A DNA stretch of 64,000 nt, from positions 372,001 through 436,000 of the forward strand of contig NZ_JAAIVI010000020.1 of NCBI RefSeq assembly GCF_011008905.1, in the 5' to 3' direction. Each line of letters begins with the position of its first letter. Position 1 is the first letter of the stretch. Source of the stretch: Wenzhouxiangella sp. XN201. GTDB taxonomy: Bacteria > Pseudomonadota > Gammaproteobacteria > Xanthomonadales > Wenzhouxiangellaceae. The translations under genes and the position numbers were made by a program. Under the pieces are notes generated by a model that had not been told where the DNA came from, ran no database searches, and was given only the letters and a program-made list of their open reading frames with translations. Shown here piece by piece: positions 53,516-63,616 of this stretch.

Positions 53516-54255
53516 TCCGGCCGGCCTGGCTGGCGACCGCGCTGCTGGTCGGCATCGCCGCGCTGCTGGCGCTGTGGCTGCGCTCGGGCCTGATCGGGTC
53601 GGAGCAATGGCCGATTCTCTGGCTGGACGTGGCCGGTGATCTCGAGCGCACCAGCGGCAGCCAGATCCGCGCCGCGGTCGCCGGACCGGCCGACAGCGGC
53701 TTTTTCGCTGTCGACCTCGAGCTCGTGCGTGATCGCGTCGAGGCGCTGCCCTGGGTGGCGCGCGCTGAAGTGAGTCGGCACTGGCCTGATGCGCTGCGGA
53801 TCGATGTCGAGGAGCACCGGCCGGTGGCGCGCTGGAACGAGGATGGGCTGTTCAGCGATCGCGGCGAGGTTTTCAGCGTCGGCGGCAGCGAAGGCATGCA
53901 GGGCCTGGCACGGCTAAGCGGTCCGGATTCGCGGCGCCATGAAGTGCTCGAGCAGTGGCAACGCATGCGTCGCGAACTCGGTAGCGTCGGGCACGACATT
54001 GCCACGCTGGCGGTCGATGAGCGCGGTGCCTGGCGCCTGCGAATGGACAACGGCGTCTTGCTCGTGCTGGGTCGCGAGCAGGTCGGTCAGCGACTCGATC
54101 GCTTCGTGCGCGTTCAGCGAGCGCTGGCCCGGCTCGAGCGCCCGATCGAGGCTGTCGACATGCGCTACACCAATGGCCTGGCGGTGCGCTGGATGCAGCC
54201 GGAACAGGAACCACAACCGGAACAGGAACAGGGAGAAGAATCACGTCATGGCTAA
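53482..54255 (+). CDS. ftsQ: cell division protein FtsQ
   Basis: This 257-residue bitopic protein has one membrane helix (LATALLVGIAALLALWL), a POTRA-like domain (VDLELVRDRVEALPWVARAEVSRHWPDALRIDVEEHRPVARWNEDGLFSDRGEVF) and the beta domain with a C-terminal RWMQ-containing tail rich in Glu/Gln/Pro. FtsQ recruits FtsB-FtsL. It overlaps ddlB by 34 bp. The ftsA start lies 8 bp before its stop. Confidence 0.92.
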   Translation: MADSGNEPERVIRPAWLATALLVGIAALLALWLRSGLIGSEQWPILWLDVAGDLERTSGSQIRAAVAGPADSGFFAVDLELVRDRVEALPWVARAEVSRHWPDALRIDVEEHRPVARWNEDGLFSDRGEVFSVGGSEGMQGLARLSGPDSRRHEVLEQWQRMRRELGSVGHDIATLAVDERGAWRLRMDNGVLLVLGREQVGQRLDRFVRVQRALARLERPIEAVDMRYTNGLAVRWMQPEQEPQPEQEQGEESRHG

Positions 54256-55477
54256 ACGGCCGGACAAGTCACTGGTGGTCGGGTTGGACATCGGTACCAG
54301 CAAGATCGTCGCCATCGTCGGCGAAGTGCAGGCCGACGGGGAAGTCGAGGTGGTCGGCCTGGGCTCGCACCCGTCGCGTGGACTCAAGCGTGGTGTGGTG
54401 GTCGATATCGAGTCGACCGAGCAATCGATCCAGCGTGCGATCGAGGAAGCCGAGCTGATGGCCGACTGCCAGATTCACTCGGTGTTTGCCGGCATTGCCG
54501 GCAGCCACATCAGTTCGCTCAATTCGCACGGTGCGGTGGCCATCCGCGACAAGGAAGTCACCGACGGCGACGTCGAGCGGGTGCTGGAATCGGCCCGTGC
54601 CGTCGCGATCCCGGCCGACCAGCGCATCCTGCACGTGCTGCCGCAGGAGTACGTCATCGACTCGACCGACGGCATCCGCCAGCCGGTCGGCATGTCGGGC
54701 GTGCGGCTGGAAGCACGCGTGCATCTCGTCACCGCCGCGGTCAGCGCGGTGCAGAACGTGACCAAGTGCGTTGCCCGCTGCGGCCTGCAGGTCGACGACC
54801 TGATCCTGCAGCAACTGGCCTCCAGCTACGCGGTTTTGAGCGAGGACGAGAAGGATCTGGGCATTGGCCTGATCGACATCGGTGCCGGCACGACCGACAT
54901 CGCCGTGTTCACCGAGGGCGCGATCCGCTACACCGCCTGCATCCCGATTGCCGGCGATCTCGTGACCAACGACATTGCCGTTGCACTGCGCACCCCGACG
55001 GTGCATGCGGAGGAAATCAAGATCAAGTACGCCTGCGCGCTCGAACAGATGGCCAGTACCGACGAGACCATCCAGGTGCCGAGCGTGGGCGACCGGCCGC
55101 CCCGGCGGCTCGAGCGCCAGACCCTGGCCCAGGTGGTCGAGGCGCGCTATCGCGAGTTGTTCCACCACGTCCAGAAGCAGCTCAGGCAGTCCGGTTTCGA
55201 GTCCATGATTCCGGCCGGGCTGGTGCTGACTGGTGGCGGTTCGAAGATGGAAGGCGTGGTCGAACTCGCCGAAGAGATTCTGCACATGCCGGTGCGCCTG
55301 GGTGCGCCGCAGCATGTGACCGGGCTGTCGGAAGTGGTCAATAACCAGATTCACGCCACCGGCGTGGGCCTGCTGATCTACGGCAGTCGCATGGATACGC
55401 CGCGACGGACCGGATTGGCCCGCGGCGGCGAGAGCTTGTGGAACCGCATCAGAAACTGGTTCCAGGGAGAGTTTTGA
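54248..55477 (+). CDS. ftsA: cell division protein FtsA
   Basis: This 409-residue actin-like protein anchors FtsZ to the membrane. Seen are the phosphate-1 motif VGLDIGTSKIVAIVGEV, SHTA domain SSLNSHGAVAIRDKEV, phosphate-2 GLIDIGAGTTDIAVF, adenosine motif LVLTGGGSKMEGVVELAEE and an amphipathic C-terminus SLWNRIRNWFQGEF. The ATG at 54248 follows ftsQ closely; a long frame upstream to 53939 is fortuitous. Confidence 0.95.
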   Translation: MAKRPDKSLVVGLDIGTSKIVAIVGEVQADGEVEVVGLGSHPSRGLKRGVVVDIESTEQSIQRAIEEAELMADCQIHSVFAGIAGSHISSLNSHGAVAIRDKEVTDGDVERVLESARAVAIPADQRILHVLPQEYVIDSTDGIRQPVGMSGVRLEARVHLVTAAVSAVQNVTKCVARCGLQVDDLILQQLASSYAVLSEDEKDLGIGLIDIGAGTTDIAVFTEGAIRYTACIPIAGDLVTNDIAVALRTPTVHAEEIKIKYACALEQMASTDETIQVPSVGDRPPRRLERQTLAQVVEARYRELFHHVQKQLRQSGFESMIPAGLVLTGGGSKMEGVVELAEEILHMPVRLGAPQHVTGLSEVVNNQIHATGVGLLIYGSRMDTPRRTGLARGGESLWNRIRNWFQGEF

Positions 55478-55584
55478 AGATGAGTTTGCCCGTAACGCCT
55501 AAAGCGGTGTACCTCGGGCAAGGCACGGGAGCGGCACAAAGCGCCCATCAAGAAGGCGCGTGCCGCCATCCCTTTGGAAAGAGC

Positions 55585-55601
55585 GTCCGGAAAGACCGGA
55601 C
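55585..55601. terminator. short hairpin in the ftsA-ftsZ gap
   Basis: GTCCGG-AAAGA-CCGGAC forms a 6-bp stem followed by ATTTTG. It lies about 40 bp before ftsZ in the only sizeable gap (164 bp) of the core cluster, where an attenuator or ftsZ promoter would be expected. The rest of the gap shows no gene. Confidence 0.4.
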
Positions 55602-55641
55602 ATTTTGTTGATCGTAATGGCGAGCGAAAGGAGTCATCGAT

Positions 55642-56814
55642 ATGCCTTTTGAATTGATCGAAAATTACACACCCGGAGCGACCATCAAGGTCGTGGGTAT
55701 TGGTGGCGGCGGCGGTAACGCTGTCAGCCAGATGGTGGAGTCTGCAATCGAGGGCGTGGAGTTCATCTGCGTCAACACCGATTCGCAGGCGCTGAGGAAT
55801 TTTGCCGGCAAGACCACGTTGCAGATCGGCGCGGGCGTGACCAAGGGCCTGGGCGCTGGCGCCAACCCCGAAGTGGGACGCCAGTCGGCGTTGGAAGACC
55901 GCGATCGCATCTGCGAGATGCTCGACGGCTGCGACATGGTGTTCATCACCGCCGGAATGGGCGGTGGCACTGGCACCGGGGCAGCCCCGGTAGTGGCGCA
56001 AACGGCCAAGGAGATGGGTATTCTCACCGTGGCCGTGGTCACCCGGCCGTTTCCGTTCGAGGGCCAGCGTCGCAGCGCGGTGGCCAAGCAGGGCATCGAC
56101 GAGCTGGCGCATCACGTCGACTCGCTGATTACCATCCCCAACGGCAAGCTGCTGAGCGTGCTGGGCTCGGAGATCACGCTACTCGATGCCTTCAAATCGG
56201 CCAACCAGGTGCTGTCCGGCGCCGTTCAGGGCATTGCCGAGCTGATCACCCGCCCCGGCCTGATCAATGTCGACTTTGCCGACGTGCGTACGGTCATGAG
56301 CGAGATGGGCATGGCCATGATGGGTTCGGGTACCGCCAAGGGTGAGGACCGCGCCCTGATGGCAGCGCAGTCGGCCATCGGTTCGCCGCTGCTCGAGGAT
56401 GTCGACCTCAATGGTGCCTGCGGCATCCTGGTCAACGTCACCGCCGGCATGAACCTGAGCATGAAGGAGTTCGAGGAAGTCGGCACCACGGTCGCCGACC
56501 TGGCCAGCGAGGACGCCACGGTCGTTATCGGCACGGTCATCGACCCGGACATGAACGACGAGCTGCGTGTCACCGTGGTCGCTACCGGCCTGGGGTCGCA
56601 GCGCCCAAAGCGCGAAGAGCGGCCGATGAAGGTCGTGCGAACCGGCACCGACAATCGCCCGGCTTTCACGGCCACCGACGATGATGAGCCGGGGCGGTCG
56701 CACACCGGGCAGCGGGAAGAGGCCGATCGAGGTGAAAGCCGCAAGCTGTTCGGAGAGCAGAAGGAGCTGGATTACCTCGACATTCCGGCCTTCCTGCGCA
56801 ATCAGGCGGACTGA
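55642..56814 (+). CDS. ftsZ: cell division protein FtsZ
   Basis: This 390-residue tubulin-like GTPase forms the Z-ring. The GTP motif [15 protein letters not shown]3/T5 loops, [15 protein letters not shown] and a linker of about 40 residues before the C-terminal peptide [15 protein letters not shown], which binds FtsA/ZipA, are all present. AGGAG precedes the ATG at 55642. It has its own upstream gap. Confidence 0.97.
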   Translation: MPFELIENYTPGATIKVVGIGGGGGNAVSQMVESAIEGVEFICVNTDSQALRNFAGKTTLQIGAGVTKGLGAGANPEVGRQSALEDRDRICEMLDGCDMVFITAGMGGGTGTGAAPVVAQTAKEMGILTVAVVTRPFPFEGQRRSAVAKQGIDELAHHVDSLITIPNGKLLSVLGSEITLLDAFKSANQVLSGAVQGIAELITRPGLINVDFADVRTVMSEMGMAMMGSGTAKGEDRALMAAQSAIGSPLLEDVDLNGACGILVNVTAGMNLSMKEFEEVGTTVADLASEDATVVIGTVIDPDMNDELRVTVVATGLGSQRPKREERPMKVVRTGTDNRPAFTATDDDEPGRSHTGQREEADRGESRKLFGEQKELDYLDIPAFLRNQAD

Positions 56815-56864
56815 TCCCGCCACGCGAACCGGCTGGATGCACGAGCGTCTGCCGGGGTGCCGGC

Positions 56865-56894
56865 ACGGGCTTCCGACTCGCCACGGAAGCCCGT
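56865..56894. terminator. hairpin after ftsZ
   Basis: ACGGGCTTCC and GGAAGCCCGT form a perfect 10-bp stem around 10 nt, about 50 bp after the ftsZ stop. The T-run is short (TT), so termination may be partial, letting lpxC be served by its own promoter. Confidence 0.55.
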
Positions 56895-56992
56895 TCGGCG
56901 CCAATGTGACGGAAAAACGACGCGTGGTGTGGCTTTTTGGCAACATGTGTGGTGAATTTCACGAAAAATTGCTTTTTCGCCACGTTTACCTG

Positions 56993-57001
56993 TGCTATTC
57001 T
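56993..57001 (+). promoter_or_regulatory. extended -10 promoter for lpxC
   Basis: TGC-TATTCT is an extended -10 element; transcription would start near 57008, leaving a leader of about 25 nt before the TTG start codon. No good -35 is seen, as is usual with TGn promoters. Confidence 0.5.
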
Positions 57002-57033
57002 CCGCAGCGTCTACCAGCATCCGGGCACGTAAG

Positions 57034-57948
57034 TTGATTCGACAAAGAACACTCAAGAACGTCATTCGCGCCACCGGGGTGGGCCTGCACTCCGGTGACA
57101 AGGTCCTGATGACCCTGCGTCCGGCGCCGGCCAATTGCGGCATCGTGTTTCGCCGCGTCGACCTCGATCCGATTGTCGAGGTCAAGGCCGAGCCGCATAT
57201 GGTTCGTGACACCGCCCTTTCGACCACCATGGTCAATGACGACGGCGTGCGCGTGGCCACCGTCGAGCACCTGATGTCGGCGCTGGCCGGTCTGGGGATC
57301 GACAACCTCTACGTCGACCTCAGCGCTGCCGAAGTGCCGATCATGGACGGCAGCGCAGGGCCCTTCGCCTTCCTGGTTCAGTCGGCCGGCATTGCCGAGC
57401 AGAATGCACCCAAGCGCTTTTTGCGCATCAAGAAGACCATCGAGGTGCGCGACCAGGATCGCTGGGCCCGATTCGAGCCGCACGAGGGCTTCCGGGTCAA
57501 TTTCACTATCGAGTTCGACCACCCGGTCATCCGCTCGCACTCCTGCGAAGCTGACATCGATTTTTCGACCACCTCCTATCTCAAGGAAGTGGCGCGTGCG
57601 CGCACCTTCGGTTTCATGCGCGATATCGAATACCTGCGCCAGCGCAATCTCGTGCTCGGCGGCAGTCTCGACAACGCCGTGGTGCTCGACGACTATCGAG
57701 TGCTCAACGAAAACGGCCTGCGCTACGAGGACGAGTTCGTCAAGCACAAGGTGCTGGACGCCATCGGCGACCTCTACATGATGGGCCGCAACCCGATCGG
57801 TGCCTTCTTCGGTCACAAGTCCGGTCACGAGCTCAACAACCAGCTCGTCAGAACCATGCTGGCCGATCAGGAAGCCTGGGAAGAGGTCACCTTCGAGGAC
57901 GACGAGCCCGCGCCGATTTCGTATGTGCAGCCGGCGCAAGCCGTCTGA
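57034..57948 (+). CDS. lpxC: UDP-3-O-acyl-N-acetylglucosamine deacetylase
   Basis: This 304-residue zinc enzyme commits lipid A synthesis. Landmarks are [21 protein letters not shown], zinc His in [37 protein letters not shown] and [10 protein letters not shown] with the second zinc His and Asp, then [10 protein letters not shown]. The start is TTG at 57034, aligning with the E. coli N-terminus; no ATG or clear ribosome site occurs there. Weak initiation may keep LpxC levels low. Its stop codon begins the 8-bp repeat at 57948. Confidence 0.95.
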   Translation: MIRQRTLKNVIRATGVGLHSGDKVLMTLRPAPANCGIVFRRVDLDPIVEVKAEPHMVRDTALSTTMVNDDGVRVATVEHLMSALAGLGIDNLYVDLSAAEVPIMDGSAGPFAFLVQSAGIAEQNAPKRFLRIKKTIEVRDQDRWARFEPHEGFRVNFTIEFDHPVIRSHSCEADIDFSTTSYLKEVARARTFGFMRDIEYLRQRNLVLGGSLDNAVVLDDYRVLNENGLRYEDEFVKHKVLDAIGDLYMMGRNPIGAFFGHKSGHELNNQLVRTMLADQEAWEEVTFEDDEPAPISYVQPAQAV

Positions 57949-57987
57949 ACAAGCCAACCCGCTAACCAGCCAACCAGCTAACCAATC
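57948..57987. repeat. five degenerate AACCAGCC-type units between lpxC and dciA
   Basis: AACAAGCC, AACCCGCT, AACCAGCC, AACCAGCT and AACCAATC follow in 8-bp register. The first base belongs to the lpxC TGA and the convergent dciA stop codon (TAG, 57978-57980) lies inside the array. It is the same unit as the arrays before mraZ. Confidence 0.75.
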
Positions 57988-58289
57988 TTCGGTACCACAA
58001 TCACCCGCGTCGAGCTCAGCGGTTTGTCGAGCTGACGGTTCGCCTCCCTGAGCATATCGTCGGCCAGGAGCCGCGCCCGGCTGGCCCAGGCGGGGCTGCT
58101 GGCGGCCAGCACCAGGGTCTTGTCCTCGATACAGGCCAGTCGGACCTGGCCGCGTAGCCGGGCCGGCAGGGTCGATTGCAGGTGCGCATCGAGCCGCTCG
58201 AGCGCGCGCGCCGTGGCCAGCAGGCGGCCGAGACCGCCGTCTCCCTCGGAGATCTGCTCGATATCGCGCTCGGCGCGGCGCTGTCTCAA
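57978..58289 (-). CDS. dciA: DciA-like helicase loader (DUF721)
   Basis: This 103-residue protein has the DUF721 pattern GLGRLLATARALERLDAHLQSTLPARLRGQVRLACIEDKTLVLAASSPAWASRARLLADDMLREAN. DUF721 proteins include DciA, the ancestral DnaB helicase loader. Location between lpxC and secA is usual in Pseudomonas and Vibrio. The start is TTG 58289 with GGAG 10 nt upstream. Its last codons lie inside the 8-bp repeat. Confidence 0.85.
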   Translation of the reverse strand: MRQRRAERDIEQISEGDGGLGRLLATARALERLDAHLQSTLPARLRGQVRLACIEDKTLVLAASSPAWASRARLLADDMLREANRQLDKPLSSTRVIVVPKIG

Positions 58290-58342
58290 GGGGGTGTTGC
58301 TCCGATGCTTGTAAACACCTGTAGTTTAACCCCGCCAAACGC

Positions 58343-58348
58343 TACAAT
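58343..58348 (+). promoter_or_regulatory. candidate -10 element for secA
   Basis: TACAAT at 58343-58348 lies 83 bp before the secA ATG in the 142-bp divergent gap. The hexamer 17 bp further upstream (TGTAGT) is a poor -35. Confidence 0.35.
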
Positions 58349-58431
58349 GGCAGGCTGTGCTTGCACCGTTCCGGTGCTGACCCCAAGTAAAACATTTCCG
58401 AATTCGTTTCATTTCGACCAACGGACCCCAA

Positions 58432-61152
58432 ATGCTTAAATCCCTGATCACCAAGGTGGTGGGTAGCCGCAACGAACGGCTGGTCAAGGCCCTCTACAAG
58501 GACGTCGAGGCGATCAACGCGCTCGAGTCGGAGTTTCAAAACTTCAGCGACGCCGAACTCAAGGCGAAGACCGAGGAGTTTCGCGAGCGCCACACCAACG
58601 GCGAGACGCTCGACCAACTGCTCCCCGAAGCCTTCGCTGCCGTGCGCGAGGCTTCGGTACGCACCCTGGGCATGCGTCACTTCGACGTTCAGCTCATCGG
58701 CGGCATGGTCCTCCATCAGGGCAAGATCGCCGAAATGAAGACCGGCGAGGGGAAGACCCTGGTCGCCACTCTGGCGGTGTATCTCAATGCCATCCCGGAT
58801 AAGGGCGTGCACGTGGTGACGGTGAACGATTACCTGGCTCGCCGCGATGCCGACTGGATGGGTCCGATCTATTCAGCGCTGGGGTTGAGCGTGGGTGTTT
58901 CGGTCCCCGGGATGAAGCCGGACGACAAGCGCGACGCCTATCGGGCCGACGTTACCTACGGCACCAATAATGAGTTTGGTTTCGACTACCTGCGCGACAA
59001 TATGGCCTTCTCGCTCGAGCAGCGCGTGCAGCGCGGCCGGCATTTTGCCATCGTCGACGAAGTCGACTCGATCCTGATCGACGAGGCCCGCACACCCTTG
59101 ATCATCTCCGGACCCACCGACGAGGGCCCGGACATCTATGTCCGAATGAACCGCATCGTCCCGCACCTCGAACCGCAGCAGGAAGAGGACGGGCCCGGCG
59201 ATTTTTCGCTCGACGAGAAGACCAAGCAGGTATACCTGACGGAAGACGGCATGGCCAAGGTCGAAGGGCTGCTGGCCGAGGCCGGCATGATTGACTCCGG
59301 CGCCAGTCTGTACGATTCGGCCAACTTGAGCCTGATGCACACGCTCAATGCAGCGCTCCGGGCGCACCACCTGTTCAACAAGGACGTCGACTACATCGTG
59401 CGCGACGGCGAAGTGGTTATCGTTGACGAATTCACCGGGCGCACGCTGTCCGGGCGGCGCTGGTCCGAGGGTCTGCACCAGGCCATCGAAGCCAAGGAGG
59501 GCGTGCCGATCCAGCGCGAGAACCAGACCCTGGCCTCGATCACATTCCAGAACTATTTCCGGCTCTACGACAAGCTCTCCGGCATGACCGGCACGGCCGA
59601 TACCGAGGCTTACGAGTTACAGTCGATCTACGGCCTGGAAGTGGTGGTCATTCCAACCCACAAGCCCATGGTCCGGGAAGACCAGGCCGACCTGGTCTTC
59701 CTCACCAAGCAGGAAAAGTTCGACGCCATTGTGGAAGACATCAAGGAGCGGGTGGCCAAGGGGCAGCCGGTGCTGGTGGGTACGACCTCGATCGAGAACT
59801 CCGAGCTGATCTCGAAAGAACTCAAGAAGGCCGGGATCAAGCACGAGGTGCTCAACGCCAAGCAGCATGAGCGCGAGGCGCACATCATCGAACAGGCCGG
59901 TCAACCGGGAGCGGTCACCATCGCCACCAACATGGCTGGCCGCGGTACCGACATCGTGCTCGGCGGTAATCTGGACGCTGAACTGCGCGACCTGGGCGAG
60001 GACGCCAGCGCGGAAGAACGCAGCGCGGCCAAGGCGGACTGGCAGAAGCGCCACGACCAGGTGCTGGAAGCCGGCGGTCTGCACATCGTCGGTACCGAAC
60101 GACACGAATCGCGCCGCATCGACAACCAGCTACGCGGACGTTCGGGCCGTCAGGGCGACCCCGGTTCGAGCCGCTTTTACCTGTCGCTGGAAGACAACCT
60201 GATGCGGATTTTTGCCTCCGAGCGGATGGGCAACATGATGCAGAAGCTCGGTATGCAGGAAGGCGAGGCGATCGAACATCCCTGGGTCAACCGGGCGATC
60301 GAGAACGCCCAGCGCAAGGTCGAGGCGCACAACTTCGATATGCGCAAGCACTTGCTCGAATACGACGACGTGGCGAACGATCAGCGCCGCGTCATTTATT
60401 CCCAGCGCAACGAGCTGATGGAAGCCGACGATATCAAGGACACCATCGACGCGATTCGCGAGGAAGTCTTCGATCGACTGATCAGCCAGTTCATCCCGCC
60501 GGGTTCGGTCGACGAGATGTGGGATCCGGAAGGCCTGGAAAAGGCACTGGACGGCGAATTCGGCATCGAGGTGCCGGTGCGCCGATGGCTCGAGGAAGAC
60601 GAGACGCTCGACGAGGCCGGGCTGCGTGAAAAGGTCATGCAGGCGGTCGAGTCGCACTACCAGGCCAAGGAAGGAATGACCGGCTCGTCGGTGATGCGCC
60701 AGTTCGAGAAGGCGCTGATGCTGTCGGTACTCGATCAGCACTGGAAGGAACACCTGGCCAGCATGGATTTCCTGCGCCGTAGCGTGGGCTTGCGAAGCTT
60801 CGCGCAGAAAAAGCCGCAGCAGGAGTACAAGCGCGAAGGCTTCGAGATGTTCACCGAAATGCTCGATAACATGAAGCACGAGGTGATGAAGGGCCTGGCG
60901 CGGGTACGTGTTCGCGACGAGGAAGACGTCCAGGCCGTCGACCAGCAGCGCCGGCGCGAGGCGCCCATGCAGTTCCAGCATGCCGAGGCGCAGTCGGCCA
61001 CCGACGCTGGCCAGGCGGCTGCCGGGCAGGGCGCAGGGGCGGCTGAGAAGCCCGATACGTTCGTGCGAGAAGGCCGCAAGATCGGCCGCAATGAACCCTG
61101 CCCCTGTGGTTCGGGCAAGAAATACAAGCAGTGCCACGGTCAATTGGGTTAG
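58432..61152 (+). CDS. secA: preprotein translocase ATPase SecA
   Basis: This 906-residue motor drives Sec-dependent export. Visible are Walker [18 protein letters not shown] (about residue 107), [19 protein letters not shown], the second nucleotide-binding fold with [16 protein letters not shown] and [46 protein letters not shown], the PPXD/HSD regions, and a C-terminal zinc SEC-C motif [18 protein letters not shown]. Full length matches E. coli SecA. It is divergent from dciA, with mutT-thiE following. Confidence 0.97.
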   Translation: MLKSLITKVVGSRNERLVKALYKDVEAINALESEFQNFSDAELKAKTEEFRERHTNGETLDQLLPEAFAAVREASVRTLGMRHFDVQLIGGMVLHQGKIAEMKTGEGKTLVATLAVYLNAIPDKGVHVVTVNDYLARRDADWMGPIYSALGLSVGVSVPGMKPDDKRDAYRADVTYGTNNEFGFDYLRDNMAFSLEQRVQRGRHFAIVDEVDSILIDEARTPLIISGPTDEGPDIYVRMNRIVPHLEPQQEEDGPGDFSLDEKTKQVYLTEDGMAKVEGLLAEAGMIDSGASLYDSANLSLMHTLNAALRAHHLFNKDVDYIVRDGEVVIVDEFTGRTLSGRRWSEGLHQAIEAKEGVPIQRENQTLASITFQNYFRLYDKLSGMTGTADTEAYELQSIYGLEVVVIPTHKPMVREDQADLVFLTKQEKFDAIVEDIKERVAKGQPVLVGTTSIENSELISKELKKAGIKHEVLNAKQHEREAHIIEQAGQPGAVTIATNMAGRGTDIVLGGNLDAELRDLGEDASAEERSAAKADWQKRHDQVLEAGGLHIVGTERHESRRIDNQLRGRSGRQGDPGSSRFYLSLEDNLMRIFASERMGNMMQKLGMQEGEAIEHPWVNRAIENAQRKVEAHNFDMRKHLLEYDDVANDQRRVIYSQRNELMEADDIKDTIDAIREEVFDRLISQFIPPGSVDEMWDPEGLEKALDGEFGIEVPVRRWLEEDETLDEAGLREKVMQAVESHYQAKEGMTGSSVMRQFEKALMLSVLDQHWKEHLASMDFLRRSVGLRSFAQKKPQQEYKREGFEMFTEMLDNMKHEVMKGLARVRVRDEEDVQAVDQQRRREAPMQFQHAEAQSATDAGQAAAGQGAGAAEKPDTFVREGRKIGRNEPCPCGSGKKYKQCHGQLG

Positions 61153-61162
61153 GGCGAAAGTC

Positions 61163-62137
61163 GTGACGCCCGCTCCGGCACGTTCGAGCGAGCGAGTTCA
61201 GGTTGTTGCCGGCGTGCTGCGCGATGCCGAGGGGCGGATCCTGTTGGCGCAGCGTCCGGCCGGCAAGCACCTGGCCGGGACCTGGGAGTTTCCGGGGGGC
61301 AAGCGCGAGCCCGGCGAATCGGCCCCGGCAGCGTTGGCGCGGGAGCTGGCCGAGGAGCTCGGCATTCGCGTGGAATCGGTTTCGCCCTGGCTGACCCTGA
61401 CGCATGCCTATCCCGAGATCGTAGTTCGATTGCAGCTCTACACCGTCGATGGCTGGCATGGCCGGCCGCACGGCTGCGAGGGCCAGTCGCTCAAGTGGGT
61501 GACGAATACCGAGATGCACAGCTTGCCGATGCCGGCAGCCGACCGGCCCATCGTGCGCGCTTTCACCATTGATGACCGCTACGCCATCACGCCCGATCCG
61601 CGCGAATCGGAGGGTCGCGAAAGCCTGCTGGACTGGGCCCGCGCCGCACTCGGGCGGGGCATTCGCCTGTTCCAGCTGCGTGCAAAGTCGCTCGACGAGA
61701 CGGCGCTGGCCGGGCTCGGACGCGAGTTCGGACGCCTGATGGCCGAAGCCGATGCGCGCTGGCTGCTCAATGGACCTCCGGAACTGGCCGCAGAGGTGGG
61801 TGCCGACGGCGTCCACCTGGACGCTGCCCGATTGAATCGTCTGCCGGCGCGCCCGCTTTCCGGCGAATTTCTGGTCGCGGCCTCCTGTCATGACGAGGCC
61901 GCCCTTGCGCGGGCGGGCGAACTGGCACTGGATTTCGTGACCGTCTCGCCGGTCCAGCCCACGGCCAGTCACCCCGGAGCCGACACGCTCGGCTGGGACG
62001 GCTTTGGGTGTCTGTGCCGATGCTCACCGCTGCCTGTCTTTGCCCTCGGTGGCGTGACACCCGCAGATCTGCCACTCGCCCGCGAGCATGGTGGATTTGG
62101 CGTGGCTGGTATTCGCGCCTTCGGCCTTCAGTCTTGA
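61163..62137 (+). CDS. MutT-like Nudix hydrolase fused to a degenerate ThiE domain
   Basis: Residues about 10-135 form a Nudix domain with a full Nudix box GGKREPGESAPAALARELAEELGI; MutT-type members hydrolyse 8-oxo-dGTP. Residues about 140-320 resemble thiamine-phosphate synthase (ThiE): LFQLRAKSLDET, DGVHLDAARL, VAASCHDEAAL and VFALGGVTPADL. ThiE active-site residues appear altered (NG for ND; HLDA for HLGQ), so this half may be regulatory or non-thiamine. Such Nudix-ThiE fusions after secA are common in gammaproteobacteria. GTG 61163 has AGGG upstream. Confidence 0.88.
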   Translation: MTPAPARSSERVQVVAGVLRDAEGRILLAQRPAGKHLAGTWEFPGGKREPGESAPAALARELAEELGIRVESVSPWLTLTHAYPEIVVRLQLYTVDGWHGRPHGCEGQSLKWVTNTEMHSLPMPAADRPIVRAFTIDDRYAITPDPRESEGRESLLDWARAALGRGIRLFQLRAKSLDETALAGLGREFGRLMAEADARWLLNGPPELAAEVGADGVHLDAARLNRLPARPLSGEFLVAASCHDEAALARAGELALDFVTVSPVQPTASHPGADTLGWDGFGCLCRCSPLPVFALGGVTPADLPLAREHGGFGVAGIRAFGLQS

Positions 62138-62850
62138 CCATCGAGATCGTACAGCTGCCCATTCGACCGCGGTCCATGCCCGCGCCCGGCGAGGTGGACG
62201 TGTGGCTGGCACGGCTGACCGAGATGCCGCTGGACGCCGGACCGCCGGGCCGGAGCCGCCGCGAGCAGGTCCTGCGCCAACGCGTTCAACAACAGTTCTT
62301 CCTGCGCCTGCTGCTGGCTGCCTACCTGGGCTGTCCGGGCAAGTCGATCGAACTCGTCCGCAGTGAGCGCGGTAAGCCCATGCTGGCCGGTGAACACGCC
62401 AACAGTCCGCTGTGCTTCAATGTCTCGCACTCGGGCGACTGGCTGGCGGTGGCCGTGGCCGAACGCAATGCAGTCGGCATTGACATCGAAACCCAGCGCC
62501 GCCTGCCGCGTGCGCCGCTGCTGGCCCGACGATTTCTCTCGAGCGCGGAGGCCGACTGGATTGTCGGGCTGGACGAGCCGTTCAGGTCACGCCAGTTCCT
62601 GAAGCAGTGGACCGCACGCGAGTCCCTGGTGAAGGCCCGCGGTTGCGGCCTGGCCGGTTGTCTGGGTGATATGGTTCTGGACTGGCAACCGCCGGCGATT
62701 CGTCATCTGCCCGCGGATTGGGACGGCTCGGAAGATATGGCTTTGACCGGTTTGTCGCTGCCCGACGACCTGATCGGGCACCTGGCGGCCGGGCAGCAAC
62801 CGGTCACGCCGCGGGTTCGTCGCATCAGCCCCGACTGCCGGAACGATTAA
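62134..62850 (+). CDS. 4'-phosphopantetheinyl transferase
   Basis: This Sfp-type enzyme (238 aa from TTG 62134) activates carrier proteins. Visible are FNVSHSGDWLAVAVAERNAVGIDIETQRR with the Mg-binding GIDIE, and FLKQWTARESLVKARGCGLA with the WxxKEaxxKA motif (here W-T-A-R-E-S). The TTG start overlaps the preceding stop, implying coupling; ATG 62176 is the alternative. Typical length is 220-250. The carrier protein it modifies is not in the window. Confidence 0.85.
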   Translation: MTIEIVQLPIRPRSMPAPGEVDVWLARLTEMPLDAGPPGRSRREQVLRQRVQQQFFLRLLLAAYLGCPGKSIELVRSERGKPMLAGEHANSPLCFNVSHSGDWLAVAVAERNAVGIDIETQRRLPRAPLLARRFLSSAEADWIVGLDEPFRSRQFLKQWTARESLVKARGCGLAGCLGDMVLDWQPPAIRHLPADWDGSEDMALTGLSLPDDLIGHLAAGQQPVTPRVRRISPDCRND

Positions 62851-62865
62851 TTCAAGGAGTCGAAC

Positions 62866-63600
62866 ATGTTTCTTCAGCAAGCAACCTGGCCGGAAGTCGC
62901 GGCCTATCTCGAACGATCGACCGGCATCGTGATTCCCATTGGATCGACCGAACAGCACGGGCCCACCGGATTGATCGGTACCGACGCCATCTGCCCCGAG
63001 ACGATCGCCACCGGCATGGCCGAGTCCGGCTTGCTGGTTGCGCCGACGCTGAGTATCGGCATGGCCCAGCACCATCTCGGCTTTCCCGGTTCGATCACCT
63101 TGCGGCCTTCGACGCTTCTGGCGGTAGTGCGCGACGTGATCACATCGCTGGCCGGACAGGGTTTCACCCATTTCTACTTTCTCAACGGCCACGGCGGCAA
63201 TATCGCCACGGTCAACGCGGCTTTTGCCGAAGTCTGGGCGGAAGCCAGCCTGTCAGGGCAGGAATCGGGACTGGCGATGAAACTCGGCAACTGGTTTGCA
63301 GGGCCGCGCGTGACGGCGCTGTCGCGCGAGCTCTACGGCGAGGCCGACGGCAGCCACGCCACCGCCTCCGAAATCTCCCTCACCTGGTATGCCCACCCCG
63401 AGGCCGAGCGGCGTGACGGGCTCGACCCGGTGCGTGCGCCGAACGGACCGATCCGCGACGCGATCGACTACAGAAAGCATTTCCCGGATGGCCGCATCGG
63501 CTCGGAACCGCATCTCGCCACACCCGAACACGGTAAGCGCTTCTACGATGCCGGCCTGGCCGATGCTCTGGATGACTATCGGGCGTTTGCGGGATCCTGA
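62866..63600 (+). CDS. creatininase family amidohydrolase-like protein
   Basis: This 244-residue protein has the creatininase fold signature: IVIPIGSTEQHGPTGLIGTDA (metal-binding E-x-H), SIGMAQHHLGFPGSITL, FTHFYFLNGHGGNIATVNAAF and GSHATASEISLTWYAHPEAE. Members include creatininase and mycofactocin/FAPy amidohydrolases; substrate is unknown. AAGGAG lies 6 nt before the ATG. It follows the PPTase by 15 bp and may be in that operon. Confidence 0.87.
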   Translation: MFLQQATWPEVAAYLERSTGIVIPIGSTEQHGPTGLIGTDAICPETIATGMAESGLLVAPTLSIGMAQHHLGFPGSITLRPSTLLAVVRDVITSLAGQGFTHFYFLNGHGGNIATVNAAFAEVWAEASLSGQESGLAMKLGNWFAGPRVTALSRELYGEADGSHATASEISLTWYAHPEAERRDGLDPVRAPNGPIRDAIDYRKHFPDGRIGSEPHLATPEHGKRFYDAGLADALDDYRAFAGS

Positions 63601-63616
63601 TCAGGGCGTTTTATGG

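Noticed and set aside
53939-54247. N-terminal extension of FtsA to 53939
   Set aside because: This frame is antiphase to ftsQ and the conserved FtsA N-terminus begins at 54248.
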